In this document: piece by piece, positions 14,889-24,799 of the stretch | Layout: each line of letters starts with the position of its first letter | How positions within the stretch are numbered: position 1 is the stretch's first letter | Origin: Paenibacillus hamazuiensis | GTDB taxonomy: Bacteria > Bacillota > Bacilli > Paenibacillales > NBRC-103111 | Length of the DNA stretch: 64,000 nucleotides | Direction of reading: 5' to 3' | Assembly: GCF_023276405.1 (NCBI RefSeq) | Contig: NZ_JALRMO010000001.1 | Span: forward strand, 4,092,001 to 4,156,000 | Made by a program: the position numbers and the translations under genes | The notes under the pieces: model-generated | The model's input: the letters and a program-made list of their open reading frames with translations, nothing else | Told to the model about the DNA's origin: nothing | The model's database searches: none

Positions 14889-16564
14889 GACGAGGCTGTG
14901 CCGGGCGTCACTCCATCCAGGGGAATGTCGATCCAGGAAGGGCAGGATCCCCCGGTACGCAGCGTTTGCCTTGCTTTTTTTACCGTTTCCTGCAGCGCCC
15001 AAGGTCCTGCCGTATTCGGATGCAGGTGATAAGCGGGAAAGTTGGACGATGAAATGTCCACCCTGAGCCGGGAGCCTTTGCGGATCGTCCATGTGATCGG
15101 CCACAGCTCGATTTCCGCCGGAACCGTCTCGTTCGGCCGGTAAGCCGACAGCCGGCCGTTTCGAAAGCGCAGGCTCGTAATGCCGTCGCGAATATTGTAG
15201 GATGTGCCGTCGCTGCGCTGCTCCATGACACATACCGTAAAGGAAGTGTCCTCCGCATCCGAGCTTACGTACAAACACGCCTTGATCCGCCCGGCAATCC
15301 GCAGAGGCTCCCGGATTTCATCGGAGACGAAGGAAATGACGTCCCCCCTTGTTCCGGGCTTATCCTGAACGACGCTGGCCGGCCGGGAAGCGTCCGGGGC
15401 TCCCGTCAAATAAGCCATCAGCGCCGCCCCGCCCCTGGTCGGCACCGGACGATCGGGATCGTAGTCGAACGTAACCGGCCGATCCCGGTCCGGCTTTCCG
15501 GGCGTCAGTGTGTGCTCACCCTGACCGGCCGACAAATAATAGCGGATGCTGTCTGTGCCGCGGATCCATCCGTCCCGGCTTTTCCAGCTCCCTTCCCCGA
15601 TCGTATACGTTTGAACGGTTCCTGCGATGTCCCCCGCCGCAAGCGGCTTCCCTTTCAGATGATGGTCAAACCACATCAACGCGGCTTTGGTTTGTTGAGG
15701 CCCCCATACGTCATGATTCGGGTACTCCAGGTCGCCGGAAATATCCTGCGTATGGACCCACGGGCCGATCAAGAAAAAGCTTTTCCTCCTGATGTCCTCC
15801 GGAAGCTTGTTATAACTTAAAACGGATGCCTCCAAATTATGGTCGAACCATCCGGCAACCAGCATGACCGGCACCTTCGTTTTCCGCGGGGTCTCCTTCA
15901 AATACGCCCATAACCCCGTATTCCAGTAAGAACTCGCCGGATCGACCTCCGTCACCCAATCCCGGTACCAGGGCAGCGTTTGTCCGAACAGCCTTCGGTC
16001 CATCTCGATATGCGGCCGAACGGACAATGCTTCCCGGTATAACTTGTCGGGCGGCAGCAGCGGGTGATGTCCGGAATTGCCGAGCGCCCATACCGTATAA
16101 ATGTCATGCCGGAACATGCCGTTCATATAGTTTTGCCGGTACCGCTCAATGCCGGCGAAAGCGATGTACATCGTCTTCACTTCCGGGGGCAAATGCTCGG
16201 CCATGCACCACTGCAGCGTGCCGTGGTAGGAAGAGCCGTAGGTGGCCAATTTGCCGTTCGACCATCGCTGCCTTATAGTCCACAGCAAACTGTCCAGCCC
16301 GTCATTCATCTCATGGACGAAAGGGACCCATTCCCCTTCCGAGCGGCCTGTTCCCCTGCATTCCTGAATAACGAAGGCATATCCTTGCTCCGCCCAAAAC
16401 TCCGCTCTCTGCAGCCAGACCGGCAAAGCTGCGGGATACGGCGTGCGGCTTACGATCACCGGCCACGGGCCGCTTCCTTCCGGAAGTTTGATATACGTGG
16501 AAAGCTTCATCCCGTCCCTCATCGGCACGTAAACATGACGATGTCCCCTGTCGTTCGCATGCAT
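14885..16564 (-). CDS. CocE/NonD-family alpha/beta hydrolase (copy 2, operon end)
   Basis: An intracellular serine hydrolase of the X-Pro dipeptidyl-peptidase/cocaine-esterase type, 559 residues, acting on acyl esters or amides. The catalytic elements are GSSYHG (Ser near 110), VAGWFDHNLEAS (Asp) and IGPWVHTQD (His). The C-terminal jelly-roll domain is seen in [27 protein letters not shown] lies 8 nt before the ATG. It closely resembles the 565-residue hydrolase at 24800-26497 (shared phrase RYRQNYMNGMFRHD), so the pair arose by duplication and flanks the transporter and CoA genes of one operon. It is the last gene, 75 bp after the ATPase gene. Confidence 0.9.
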   Translation of the reverse strand: MHANDRGHRHVYVPMRDGMKLSTYIKLPEGSGPWPVIVSRTPYPAALPVWLQRAEFWAEQGYAFVIQECRGTGRSEGEWVPFVHEMNDGLDSLLWTIRQRWSNGKLATYGSSYHGTLQWCMAEHLPPEVKTMYIAFAGIERYRQNYMNGMFRHDIYTVWALGNSGHHPLLPPDKLYREALSVRPHIEMDRRLFGQTLPWYRDWVTEVDPASSYWNTGLWAYLKETPRKTKVPVMLVAGWFDHNLEASVLSYNKLPEDIRRKSFFLIGPWVHTQDISGDLEYPNHDVWGPQQTKAALMWFDHHLKGKPLAAGDIAGTVQTYTIGEGSWKSRDGWIRGTDSIRYYLSAGQGEHTLTPGKPDRDRPVTFDYDPDRPVPTRGGAALMAYLTGAPDASRPASVVQDKPGTRGDVISFVSDEIREPLRIAGRIKACLYVSSDAEDTSFTVCVMEQRSDGTSYNIRDGITSLRFRNGRLSAYRPNETVPAEIELWPITWTIRKGSRLRVDISSSNFPAYHLHPNTAGPWALQETVKKARQTLRTGGSCPSWIDIPLDGVTPGTASS

Positions 16565-16639
16565 GCGCTTAACCTCCTCATCCTTCGCCAGCCAGCAGTC
16601 AACTCATTCGCCAATTCCAATCCGTCGTCCGTCAAACTT

Positions 16640-18673
16640 CTAAACTTTGAAGCAGGCTACCCCGTGGCCGTCCTTCACATACCGCAGTGCGGGAACCTCC
16701 TGCCGGCATTCGTCCGCAGCGAGCGGGCAGCGGCCCGAAAAGGGACAGCCCTTCGGCTTGTTCAGCAAGCTCGGCACCTCGCCCCGGATGATCGAGCGTT
16801 CGCGCTGCGCCTCCACGACGGGATCGGGCACGGGCACGGCTTCGAGGAGTGCCTGCGTATAAGGATGCAAAGGCTGCTCGTACAAAGATTTCCAATCGGC
16901 GATTTCGACGATTTGCCCGAGATACATGACGGCGATCCGGTCGCTGATATGCCTGACGACGGTGAGATCATGTGCGATAAACAAGTACGTCAGCCCGAGC
17001 TTCTCCTGCAAATCCTCAAGCAGGTTGATGATCTGCGCCTGGATCGATACGTCCAGGGCGGAAATCGCCTCGTCGCAGACGATAAAATCGGGATTGCTGG
17101 CGATCGCCCGGGCAATGCCGAGCCGCTGGCGCTGGCCTCCGCTGAATTCGTGCGGCACCCGGTCCTGCAGCGCAGGGCTTAAGCCGACGAGCCGGAACAG
17201 CTCGGCCACCCGCTCCCGATACTCGCGTTCGTCCTTCACCAGCCCGAAATTTTTCAACGGCTCCCCGACGATGTCGCCGGCGCGCTGTCTCGGGTCTAGA
17301 GAGCCGTAAGGATCCTGGAAAATCATCGACATCCTCCTGCGGAAATCGCGCAGCTTTCCTTCCGGCATGCCCGTATAATCGGTGCCGTGAAACAGAATCC
17401 TGCCGCCGGAAGGCTGGTACAGCTTCAATAAAGCTCTCGCCATGGTCGACTTGCCGCAGCCGCTTTCGCCGACAAGCCCGAACGTCTCCCCTTTTCTCAC
17501 CTGGAAGCTGACGTTGTCAACGGCCCGGATTTCTCCGGTTTTGCGGCGCAAAAGGCCCTTCACCACCGGAAACGAAACGGTCAAATTTTGCACGTTCAAA
17601 ATGACGTCCTCCGGTTTAGGCTGATGAACGGCTTCCTTGACCGGACGAACCTGCTCCTCCTTGATGCGGGAAGGCACCGTCTTTACGGTGATGTCGTGAT
17701 GGCAGGCGGTTTGATGCCCCGGAGCGTTCGGCACCTCCCTGACCCGGGGGGCCGGTTTAAATGCACACGCCTCGGTCGCATACGCGCAGCGCGGGAGAAA
17801 CTGGCAAACGTCGGTCCGGTTTCTCAGGTCGGGAGTGATGCCTTCGATCGGGACGAGCCTTCGGTCCTTCGGATCGTCCAGACTCGGCACCGCCTTCATC
17901 AGTCCGATCGTATACGGATGGCGTGGGTTGGCAAAAAGCTCCGTACAGCTGCCCGACTCCACAATTTCCCCGGCGTACATGACATAAATGCGGTCGGCAT
18001 AGCGGGCGACCAGGCTCAGATTATGCGTAACGAGCACCAGCGCCGTACCCGTTTTTTTCACCAAATCTTTGAGCAGCTCGAGGATTTGCGCCTGCGTCGT
18101 CACGTCCAGCGCCGTCGTCGCCTCGTCGGCGATCAGCATTTTCGGATTGCAGGAGAGCGCCATCGCGATCATGATCCGCTGCCTCATGCCGCCGCTGAAC
18201 TGGTGGGGATAATAGCCGACCCGCTGCTCCGCATCCGGAATGCCGACCTGCTTCATCAGCTCGATCGCGCGGCTTCTCGCCTGAGCGCGGTTCATGCCGA
18301 GGTGAAGCATCACGGACTCCTCGATCTGCTTGCCTACGGTCATGACGGGGTTAAGCGACGTCATCGGCTCCTGAAAAACGACGCCGATCTTCCCGCCGCG
18401 CACCTCCTGCAGCCGCTTGCTCCGCGGCCCGTACTTCAGCAAATCGTCGCCGGCGAACAGCACCTGACCCGCGGCGATTTCGCCGGGAGGCATCTCGATC
18501 AGCTGCAGCCCGGAATATTGCGTAACCGATTTGCCGCTGCCGCTTTCCCCGACGAACGCGACGATTTCCCCTTCGTCAATGTAATAGGAAACTTGATTGA
18601 CCGCCTGCAAAATGCCGCCGTCCTGCTTGAATCTCGTCTCCAAACGGTTCACTTCGTATAGATGCACCGGCAT
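16640..18673 (-). CDS. Fused double ATPase of an oligopeptide-type ABC importer (DppD-DppF fusion)
   Basis: A 677-residue protein carrying both nucleotide-binding domains that are usually separate. Domain 1 has GESGSGKS (about 40-47), FSGGMRQR and LIADEATTALDV, followed by an oligo_HPY tail with the cysteine motif CQFLPRCAYATEAC. A linker near residue 340 leads to domain 2 with GESGCGKSTM, FSGGQRQR, FIVCDEAISALDVS and a second tail (CPFSGRCPLAADEC). Two full domains give a complete ATPase pair. It powers the permeases encoded just upstream (15 bp gap). The oligo_HPY tails point to peptide, nickel or opine-type substrates rather than sugars. Confidence 0.93.
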   Translation of the reverse strand: MPVHLYEVNRLETRFKQDGGILQAVNQVSYYIDEGEIVAFVGESGSGKSVTQYSGLQLIEMPPGEIAAGQVLFAGDDLLKYGPRSKRLQEVRGGKIGVVFQEPMTSLNPVMTVGKQIEESVMLHLGMNRAQARSRAIELMKQVGIPDAEQRVGYYPHQFSGGMRQRIMIAMALSCNPKMLIADEATTALDVTTQAQILELLKDLVKKTGTALVLVTHNLSLVARYADRIYVMYAGEIVESGSCTELFANPRHPYTIGLMKAVPSLDDPKDRRLVPIEGITPDLRNRTDVCQFLPRCAYATEACAFKPAPRVREVPNAPGHQTACHHDITVKTVPSRIKEEQVRPVKEAVHQPKPEDVILNVQNLTVSFPVVKGLLRRKTGEIRAVDNVSFQVRKGETFGLVGESGCGKSTMARALLKLYQPSGGRILFHGTDYTGMPEGKLRDFRRRMSMIFQDPYGSLDPRQRAGDIVGEPLKNFGLVKDEREYRERVAELFRLVGLSPALQDRVPHEFSGGQRQRLGIARAIASNPDFIVCDEAISALDVSIQAQIINLLEDLQEKLGLTYLFIAHDLTVVRHISDRIAVMYLGQIVEIADWKSLYEQPLHPYTQALLEAVPVPDPVVEAQRERSIIRGEVPSLLNKPKGCPFSGRCPLAADECRQEVPALRYVKDGHGVACFKV

Positions 18674-18687
18674 GTCACCTCTTCAGC

Positions 18688-19608
18688 TTATAATGAGCCT
18701 CTTAATCTCGGATCGAGCGTATCCCTGAGGGCGTCGCCGACAATATTAAACGCCAGGACGACAAGCATGATAACGACGCCCGGAGCGATCGACAAAACCG
18801 GCAGCGTGCGCAGATGATTGTAGCCGTCGCTGACCATCGCCCCCCACGAAGCCATCGGCGGATTGATGCCGAGCCCGAGAAAGCTGAGCGCCGCTTCGAT
18901 AAGGATGGCGGCCCCGAGATTCATCGTCATCAGCACGATATTCGGCGAAATGCAGTTAGGCAAAATGTGCACGAAGGCGTTTTTCAGCTTGCCCGCTCCG
19001 CTGATCGTTCCCGCCGTTACATAGTCGAGCTGCTTGATGCTTTTCACCTGGCCGCGGGTCAGCCGCGCGTACGTCGGAATCAGCCCGATCCCGACCGCGA
19101 GCATCACGTTGCCGAGACCTTTTCCGAGCACGCTGCCGATAAACAGCGCCAAAATAATGAGCGGAACGGACATCATCACATCCATCATGCGCATGACGAC
19201 GGCCTCCACCCAGCCTCCCGCATAGCCGGAAACGAGGCCGAGCAGCATGCCGACGGTGCCGGCGATGGCGACCGATACGAACCCTACCGCAAGCGATACG
19301 CGCGTGCCGTAAATAATGCGCGACAATACGTCGCGCCCGAGCGCATCCGTGCCGAGCAGATGCTGGGAGGACGGCGGCTTTAAGGAATTCGACAAATTTT
19401 GCGCAACCGGATCGTAAGGGGCTATGAATGGGGCGAAGACCGCGGTCAAAAAAGCGATCGCCAGCACCGCCATGCCCAGCACGACGATTTTTCTGGACAG
19501 CATCGTCCGCCAAAAGCGCTTCCACTCTTTTGACTTCGGCGGCACTCCTGCGGCTTCCTCGATGACCGGCATAACACCGCTTCCGACTTGCTTTGCTTCT
19601 GTTTGCAT
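18688..19608 (-). CDS. ABC importer permease, DppC/OppC type
   Basis: A 306-residue inner-membrane permease. ATG at 19608 is chosen because AAAGGAG (19616-19622) lies 7 nt upstream; the longer frame from 19725 overlaps the previous gene and has no such site. The N-terminal OppC-N segment is RKIVVLGMAVLAIAFLTAVF, then the typical LLGTDALGRDVLSRIIYGTR. The EAA-like loop is present in the core, and LSFLGLGINPPMASWGAM comes near the end. It pairs with the DppB-type permease at 19622-20566. Confidence 0.93.
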   Translation of the reverse strand: MQTEAKQVGSGVMPVIEEAAGVPPKSKEWKRFWRTMLSRKIVVLGMAVLAIAFLTAVFAPFIAPYDPVAQNLSNSLKPPSSQHLLGTDALGRDVLSRIIYGTRVSLAVGFVSVAIAGTVGMLLGLVSGYAGGWVEAVVMRMMDVMMSVPLIILALFIGSVLGKGLGNVMLAVGIGLIPTYARLTRGQVKSIKQLDYVTAGTISGAGKLKNAFVHILPNCISPNIVLMTMNLGAAILIEAALSFLGLGINPPMASWGAMVSDGYNHLRTLPVLSIAPGVVIMLVVLAFNIVGDALRDTLDPRLRGSL

Positions 19609-19621
19609 GCTGCCGCTCCTT

Positions 19622-20566
19622 TCAACTGATTCTGATTCGCGGGTCGACCACCCCGTAGGCGATATCCACGAGCAAATTGCATGCCGATACGCCCGACGCG
19701 ATGACGAAAACGGCGCTTTGCACAAGCTGATAATCTTTGTTCAAAATCGCCGTAATGAGCATGTTGCCCATGCCGGGAATGACGTACACCTGCTCGATCA
19801 GCACCGACCCGCCAAGCATGTGCCCGAGCTGTATGCCCATCAATGTAATGATCGGGATCAGCGCGTTGCGCAAGGCGTGCCTGAAAATGACGGTCCTTTC
19901 GCCGAGGCCCTTGGACCGTCCGGTCCGGATATAATCCTGACGAATCACTTCCAGCATGGCGGAACGGGTCTGTCTGGCGAACTGCGCCAGCGGGCCGAGC
20001 GACAAAATGCAAACCGGCATAATCATTTTCCTGACCGCCAGCGCCAAATTGTCGGACGGCCATGTGAAACCTTGAACCGGCAGCCACCCCAATTTCAGGC
20101 TGAAAACGTAAACGCACAGGATGCTGAGCCAAAAAATCGGCGTTGCCATGCCCAAGTTGGCCATCACGGTAATGACCGAATCGGCGGCGCCGCCCCTTCT
20201 TACGGCGGCAGCTACGCCGAGAAGCACACCTAGAACAACCGAAATGACGAAGGCCGGTACCGCAATCGTGAGCGTCACCTTGAATCTCTCCCAAATAAAC
20301 GGTCCGATATCCTGCCTGTAAGCGATCGACTTGCCGAATTCCCCCTGCATGACGCTGCCGAGCCACTTCACATACTGAACCGGCAAGGGCTGGTCGAAGC
20401 CGAACTGCTTCGTGTAAAACGCGATCTGCTCCGGCGAAGCGTCGGGACCGAGCATCATCACGACGGGATCGCCGGGCATGGACCGCATAATGAAAAACAC
20501 GAGAAGCGTCACCGCAAAAATTACGATCACCGTCTGGACAACACGCCGAGCGATAAAAGGTATCAT
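19622..20566 (-). CDS. ABC importer permease, DppB/OppB type
   Basis: A 314-residue permease with six predicted membrane helices. It starts MIPFIARRVVQTVIVIFAVT with an upstream AAGGGGAG; an in-frame extension to 20611 lacks support. Family phrases are MRSMPGDPVVMMLG, FGFDQPLPVQYVKWLG and the cytoplasmic loop MLEVIRQDYIRTGRSKGLGE. It lies 11 bp after the binding-protein gene and 13 bp before the DppC-type gene, so all are cotranscribed. Confidence 0.93.
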   Translation of the reverse strand: MIPFIARRVVQTVIVIFAVTLLVFFIMRSMPGDPVVMMLGPDASPEQIAFYTKQFGFDQPLPVQYVKWLGSVMQGEFGKSIAYRQDIGPFIWERFKVTLTIAVPAFVISVVLGVLLGVAAAVRRGGAADSVITVMANLGMATPIFWLSILCVYVFSLKLGWLPVQGFTWPSDNLALAVRKMIMPVCILSLGPLAQFARQTRSAMLEVIRQDYIRTGRSKGLGERTVIFRHALRNALIPIITLMGIQLGHMLGGSVLIEQVYVIPGMGNMLITAILNKDYQLVQSAVFVIASGVSACNLLVDIAYGVVDPRIRIS

Positions 20567-20577
20567 CTGCACTCCCC

Positions 20578-22164
20578 TTACTTTTCGAGGCGAACGTCGC
20601 CCGGCGTCCAATATGAAAGATGCGTCAATCCGAATCCGTCGTCCTTCACGTATTTTTGCTTGATGAAGATGCCCATCGGAATGTACAGCGGCTTTCCGAA
20701 AATATCGTATTTGTCGTAGACAAGCTTCTGGATTTGCATGGACGTATCTTTTTTCACCTGGTCGCTCGGCGCCTGCTGATTTTCTTTAAGCAGCTGAAGC
20801 ACGTCTTCCGGATGATCGATCCCTTTGGCGTAAAACGCCCCGTTCGGATCGAGGTGTCTGTACATGTAAAGCCCGAGATCCGGCTGCACCGAGTGGAAAT
20901 GGCCCATCAGGCCGCCCTCCCAGGTGTTGAAGTACAGATCCTGCACCTTCGCTTCGTCGACGACCACCAGCTCCGCATTGATGCCTACGGCGGCGAGATA
21001 GCTTTGGACGGCGGTAAACGGATCTTTCGTCGAGGCGCCGGAAAATAATTTGGTCTTGAATCCGTTCGGGTATCCGGCTTCGGCGAGCAGCTGTTTGGCC
21101 TTTTGCGGGTTATAAGGGTATCCGGCGACGTCCCGGTTATAGGTCACGGCATCGGGAGCGCCCCATTGGTTGGTCGTTACGTAATACCCTTTGCCGAACG
21201 TTTCCGCTATCGCCTTTTCATCGATCGCATATGACATCGCCTGGCGGACTCTCACGTCGGCAAAAGGCGATCCCTTCGTTCGGCTGTCCGGAACGATGCC
21301 CACGCCGACGGCTCCGACGCCGTTTTTGTGAAGAACGACATCGAATTTCTTCGAATCGATCAGCTCCTTGGCGATATCGATGTTGCTTGCCTGAATTTCG
21401 TCGACCTCTCCCGCTTTCAAAGCGGAAGCCGCGGTCTGGGCATCCTCGATGATCAGCATCTCGATCCGGTCCGTCTTCGGTTTGCCCAGCTCCCAATAAG
21501 CCGGATTTTTCTTGTAGCTGACGGACACGTTGACCTGCCATTTGTCCAGCAGGTAAGGGCCTGTGCCGACCGGGTTTTTGTACGCCCACTCTTTGTCGTG
21601 CGCTTTAAACGCCGTCGGCGAAATGTAACGCACGAAATAACCGACCGCCTGCAGCGTGCTGGAATTCCACTCCTTCAGAGTAAGGCGGATCGTGCCGGGA
21701 TCGACGACGTCCATCGATTGAATGTTGTTCGTCTCGCTTCGTTTGTTTTCGATATACTTTTCGATGTTCCACTTCACAGATTCGGCGTCGAAATCGGTAT
21801 TGTCGCTGTATTTGACGCCCTTGCGCAGCTTGAACGTAATCGTCTTGCCCTTGGCGTCCGTCTCCCAGCTTTCCGCAAGCCACGGCACGAGGTTCCCTTT
21901 TTCGTCGAAGCGGGCCAGCGCCTGAACGACCGGATCGAGATAAGGAAGCGGCCCGTTATTGGTCACTTCGGCCGGATAACCGATAATTTTCGGATTGTTT
22001 CCCATTGCAATCTTGAATACGCTTTCACTTTTGCCGGATTTGGATGAGCCGGCTTCGCCCGAAGCGCCGCCCCCTCCCGCCTGATCGCTGCTGCAGCCAT
22101 AAAGAAGGAACGATAACGATAATATAGCGGTCAAAATGACATGTAGCTTCCTTTTTCCCTTCAC
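20578..22164 (-). CDS. Solute-binding lipoprotein, family 5 (DppA/OppA type)
   Basis: A 528-residue extracellular binding protein anchored by lipid. The signal peptide ends in the lipobox LYGC, and a Gly/Ser spacer (GGGGASGEAGSS) separates anchor and domain. Family-5 motifs are visible: TFKLRKGVKYSDNTDFDAES, then GTGPYLLDKW and DVRVRQAMSYAIDEKAI. The start is GTG with GAGGAGG upstream. The ligand is not predictable from sequence. Sitting between CoA-transferase and hydrolase genes, it probably captures the acyl-ester or acyl-amide conjugate that the operon degrades. Confidence 0.93.
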   Translation of the reverse strand: MKGKRKLHVILTAILSLSFLLYGCSSDQAGGGGASGEAGSSKSGKSESVFKIAMGNNPKIIGYPAEVTNNGPLPYLDPVVQALARFDEKGNLVPWLAESWETDAKGKTITFKLRKGVKYSDNTDFDAESVKWNIEKYIENKRSETNNIQSMDVVDPGTIRLTLKEWNSSTLQAVGYFVRYISPTAFKAHDKEWAYKNPVGTGPYLLDKWQVNVSVSYKKNPAYWELGKPKTDRIEMLIIEDAQTAASALKAGEVDEIQASNIDIAKELIDSKKFDVVLHKNGVGAVGVGIVPDSRTKGSPFADVRVRQAMSYAIDEKAIAETFGKGYYVTTNQWGAPDAVTYNRDVAGYPYNPQKAKQLLAEAGYPNGFKTKLFSGASTKDPFTAVQSYLAAVGINAELVVVDEAKVQDLYFNTWEGGLMGHFHSVQPDLGLYMYRHLDPNGAFYAKGIDHPEDVLQLLKENQQAPSDQVKKDTSMQIQKLVYDKYDIFGKPLYIPMGIFIKQKYVKDDGFGLTHLSYWTPGDVRLEK

Positions 22165-22190
22165 CTTGTACCCTCCTCAAGTTACATGCG

Positions 22191-22859
22191 TTAAAAAGCG
22201 TCGGTCAACATTTGCCCGTCCGTCAGCAGTGCGGCTCCGGTGTCGCGCTCGATATCGCTGGCCGTAAAACCGCGCGCCACTTCTGCCAGCCTCAGCCCTT
22301 CCGGCGTGACGTCGATGACGGCCCGGTCGGTAATGATGCGGTTCACGACGCGTTTGCCGGTTAAGGGTAACGTGCAGCTCTCCACAATTTTCGGCGCGCC
22401 GTCCTTGCTCACATGGTCCATGACGACAACGATACGCTTCGCCCCGTGCACAAGATCCATCGCTCCGCCCATGCCTTTGATCATTTTGCCGGGAATCATC
22501 CAGTTGGCCAGATCCCCTTCCGCCGATACCTCCATCGCGCCCAAAATGGCCAGATCGATATGTCCGCCGCGGATCATCGCGAACGATTCGGCGCTGCTGA
22601 AAAAGGAGGCCCCGGTTATCGCCGTCACCGTTTCCTTCCCGGCGTTGATCAGGTCCGGATCGACCTCTTCCGGCGAAGGATAAGGGCCGATGCCGAGCAG
22701 TCCGTTTTCCGACTGCAGCACGACCTGCTTATCCGCCGATATAAAGCTGGCGACCAGCGTCGGAATGCCGATGCCCAGGTTGACGTAAAAGCCGGACTGG
22801 ATTTCCCGCTCCGCGCGCCTTGCTATTCTCTCCCTTACGGTCAGCTTTTCGCCGCTCAT
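22191..22859 (-). CDS. scoB: 3-oxoacid CoA-transferase, subunit B
   Basis: The catalytic subunit that moves CoA from succinyl-CoA or an acyl-CoA to acetoacetate. The 222-residue length is typical. The nucleophile is the glutamate in QSENG (E51), with GIGIPTLVA before it and the late [20 protein letters not shown] block. It starts one base after the scoA stop. In the operon it activates the acetoacetate that HMG-CoA lyase releases. Whether the donor is succinyl-CoA or another acyl-CoA is not decidable here. Confidence 0.92.
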   Translation of the reverse strand: MSGEKLTVRERIARRAEREIQSGFYVNLGIGIPTLVASFISADKQVVLQSENGLLGIGPYPSPEEVDPDLINAGKETVTAITGASFFSSAESFAMIRGGHIDLAILGAMEVSAEGDLANWMIPGKMIKGMGGAMDLVHGAKRIVVVMDHVSKDGAPKIVESCTLPLTGKRVVNRIITDRAVIDVTPEGLRLAEVARGFTASDIERDTGAALLTDGQMLTDAF

Positions 22860-22860
22860 G

Positions 22861-23565
<705 letters not shown>

Positions 23566-23593
23566 TTTTCGATCCCCCTTATCTTGGTACGAG

Positions 23594-24784
23594 CTAAGCT
23601 TTCTCGACGATCGTCGCAATGCCTTGACCGCCGCCGATGCACAGCGCGGCAAGTCCGAAGCGCACCGGGCCGCGACGCTTCATCTCGTGCAGCAGGGTGA
23701 CGAGAATCCGCGCGCCGCTCGCCCCGATCGGATGGCCGAGGGCGATGGCTCCGCCGTTCACGTTAACCAGCTCCGGATTCGCGTCCAGCTGCCGGATAAC
23801 CGCGAGCGATTGGGCGGCAAAAGCTTCGTTCGCCTCGATAAGCCCGAGATCCGCCATCGCCAGTCCCGCTTTGTCCAGCGCCTTCAAGGCAGCCGGAACC
23901 GGACCGATGCCCATGACGGACGGATCGACGCCGGCCGCCGCGTTCGCGCGAATGACCGAGAGCGGCGTGAGCCCCAGCGCTGCGGCTTTCCGGCCGCTCA
24001 TCAGAACCAGCGCCGCAGCGCCGTCGTTCAGGCCCGAGGAATTCCCCGCGGTGACGAGGCCGCCTTCCTTAAAGGCCGGGCGAAGCTTGGCGAGAGCTTC
24101 CGGGCTTGTATCGGGGCGCGGGTATTCGTCGGTTATAACGACGAGCGGCTCCCCTTTGCGCCGGGGAACTTCGACCGGTACGATTTCCTCGTCGAACTTC
24201 CCTGCCGCCCGGGCGGCAGCCGCTTTCCGCTGGCTTTCATACGCGAAGAGATCCAGCATTTCCCGGGTCAAGGCGTACCTGCCGCACAAGTTTTCCGCGG
24301 TAATTCCCATATGGCAATCGGCAATCGCGCACCACAGGCCGTCGCGAATCATGCCGTCCTCAAGCGCCTGGTTGCCCATTTTGTATCCGGCCCGTGCTCC
24401 CGGCAGCAAATACGGCGCCAGGGTCATGTTCTCCATGCCGCCGGCGACGACAATCTCGCTTTCTCCAGCGCGGATCGACTGCCAGGCGAGCTGAACCGCC
24501 TTCAGGCCGGAGCCGCAAACTTTGTTCACGGTGACAGCGGGAATCTCCTGCGGCAGTCCGGCCGCCATCGCGGCCTGCCTTGCCGGATTTTGACCCAATC
24601 CGGCCTGCAGCACGTTGCCCATAATCACTTCGTCAGCCTGCCCCGGCTCAAGTCCGGCGCGCTCCATCGCGGCCCGCACGGCAATCGCTCCTAACCGCAC
24701 AGCCGGGACATCCTTGAACGCGCCGCCAAAGCTGCCGATCGGCGTTCTTGCGGCGCTTACAATAACGACATCCTCATAAGACAA
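23594..24784 (-). CDS. Acetyl-CoA acetyltransferase (thiolase)
   Basis: Cleaves acetoacetyl-CoA into two acetyl-CoA, the last step of the proposed pathway. The 396 residues contain the acyl-cysteine in [10 protein letters not shown] (C90), NEAFAAQ, the histidine in [16 protein letters not shown] and the second cysteine in LCIGGGQG, all canonical. The start is TTG at 24784, preceded by AAAGGAGG at 8 nt. Gene order places it between the first hydrolase and scoA. It could also act on longer 3-ketoacyl-CoA. Confidence 0.94.
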   Translation of the reverse strand: MSYEDVVIVSAARTPIGSFGGAFKDVPAVRLGAIAVRAAMERAGLEPGQADEVIMGNVLQAGLGQNPARQAAMAAGLPQEIPAVTVNKVCGSGLKAVQLAWQSIRAGESEIVVAGGMENMTLAPYLLPGARAGYKMGNQALEDGMIRDGLWCAIADCHMGITAENLCGRYALTREMLDLFAYESQRKAAAARAAGKFDEEIVPVEVPRRKGEPLVVITDEYPRPDTSPEALAKLRPAFKEGGLVTAGNSSGLNDGAAALVLMSGRKAAALGLTPLSVIRANAAAGVDPSVMGIGPVPAALKALDKAGLAMADLGLIEANEAFAAQSLAVIRQLDANPELVNVNGGAIALGHPIGASGARILVTLLHEMKRRGPVRFGLAALCIGGGQGIATIVEKA

Positions 24785-24799
24785 GCCGTCTTCCTCCTT

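Noticed and set aside
13797-15278. 493-codon minus-strand frame across the aldo/keto reductase and hydrolase genes
   Set aside because: Shadow of two well-supported genes; composition rich in Arg, Gln and His with no domain.
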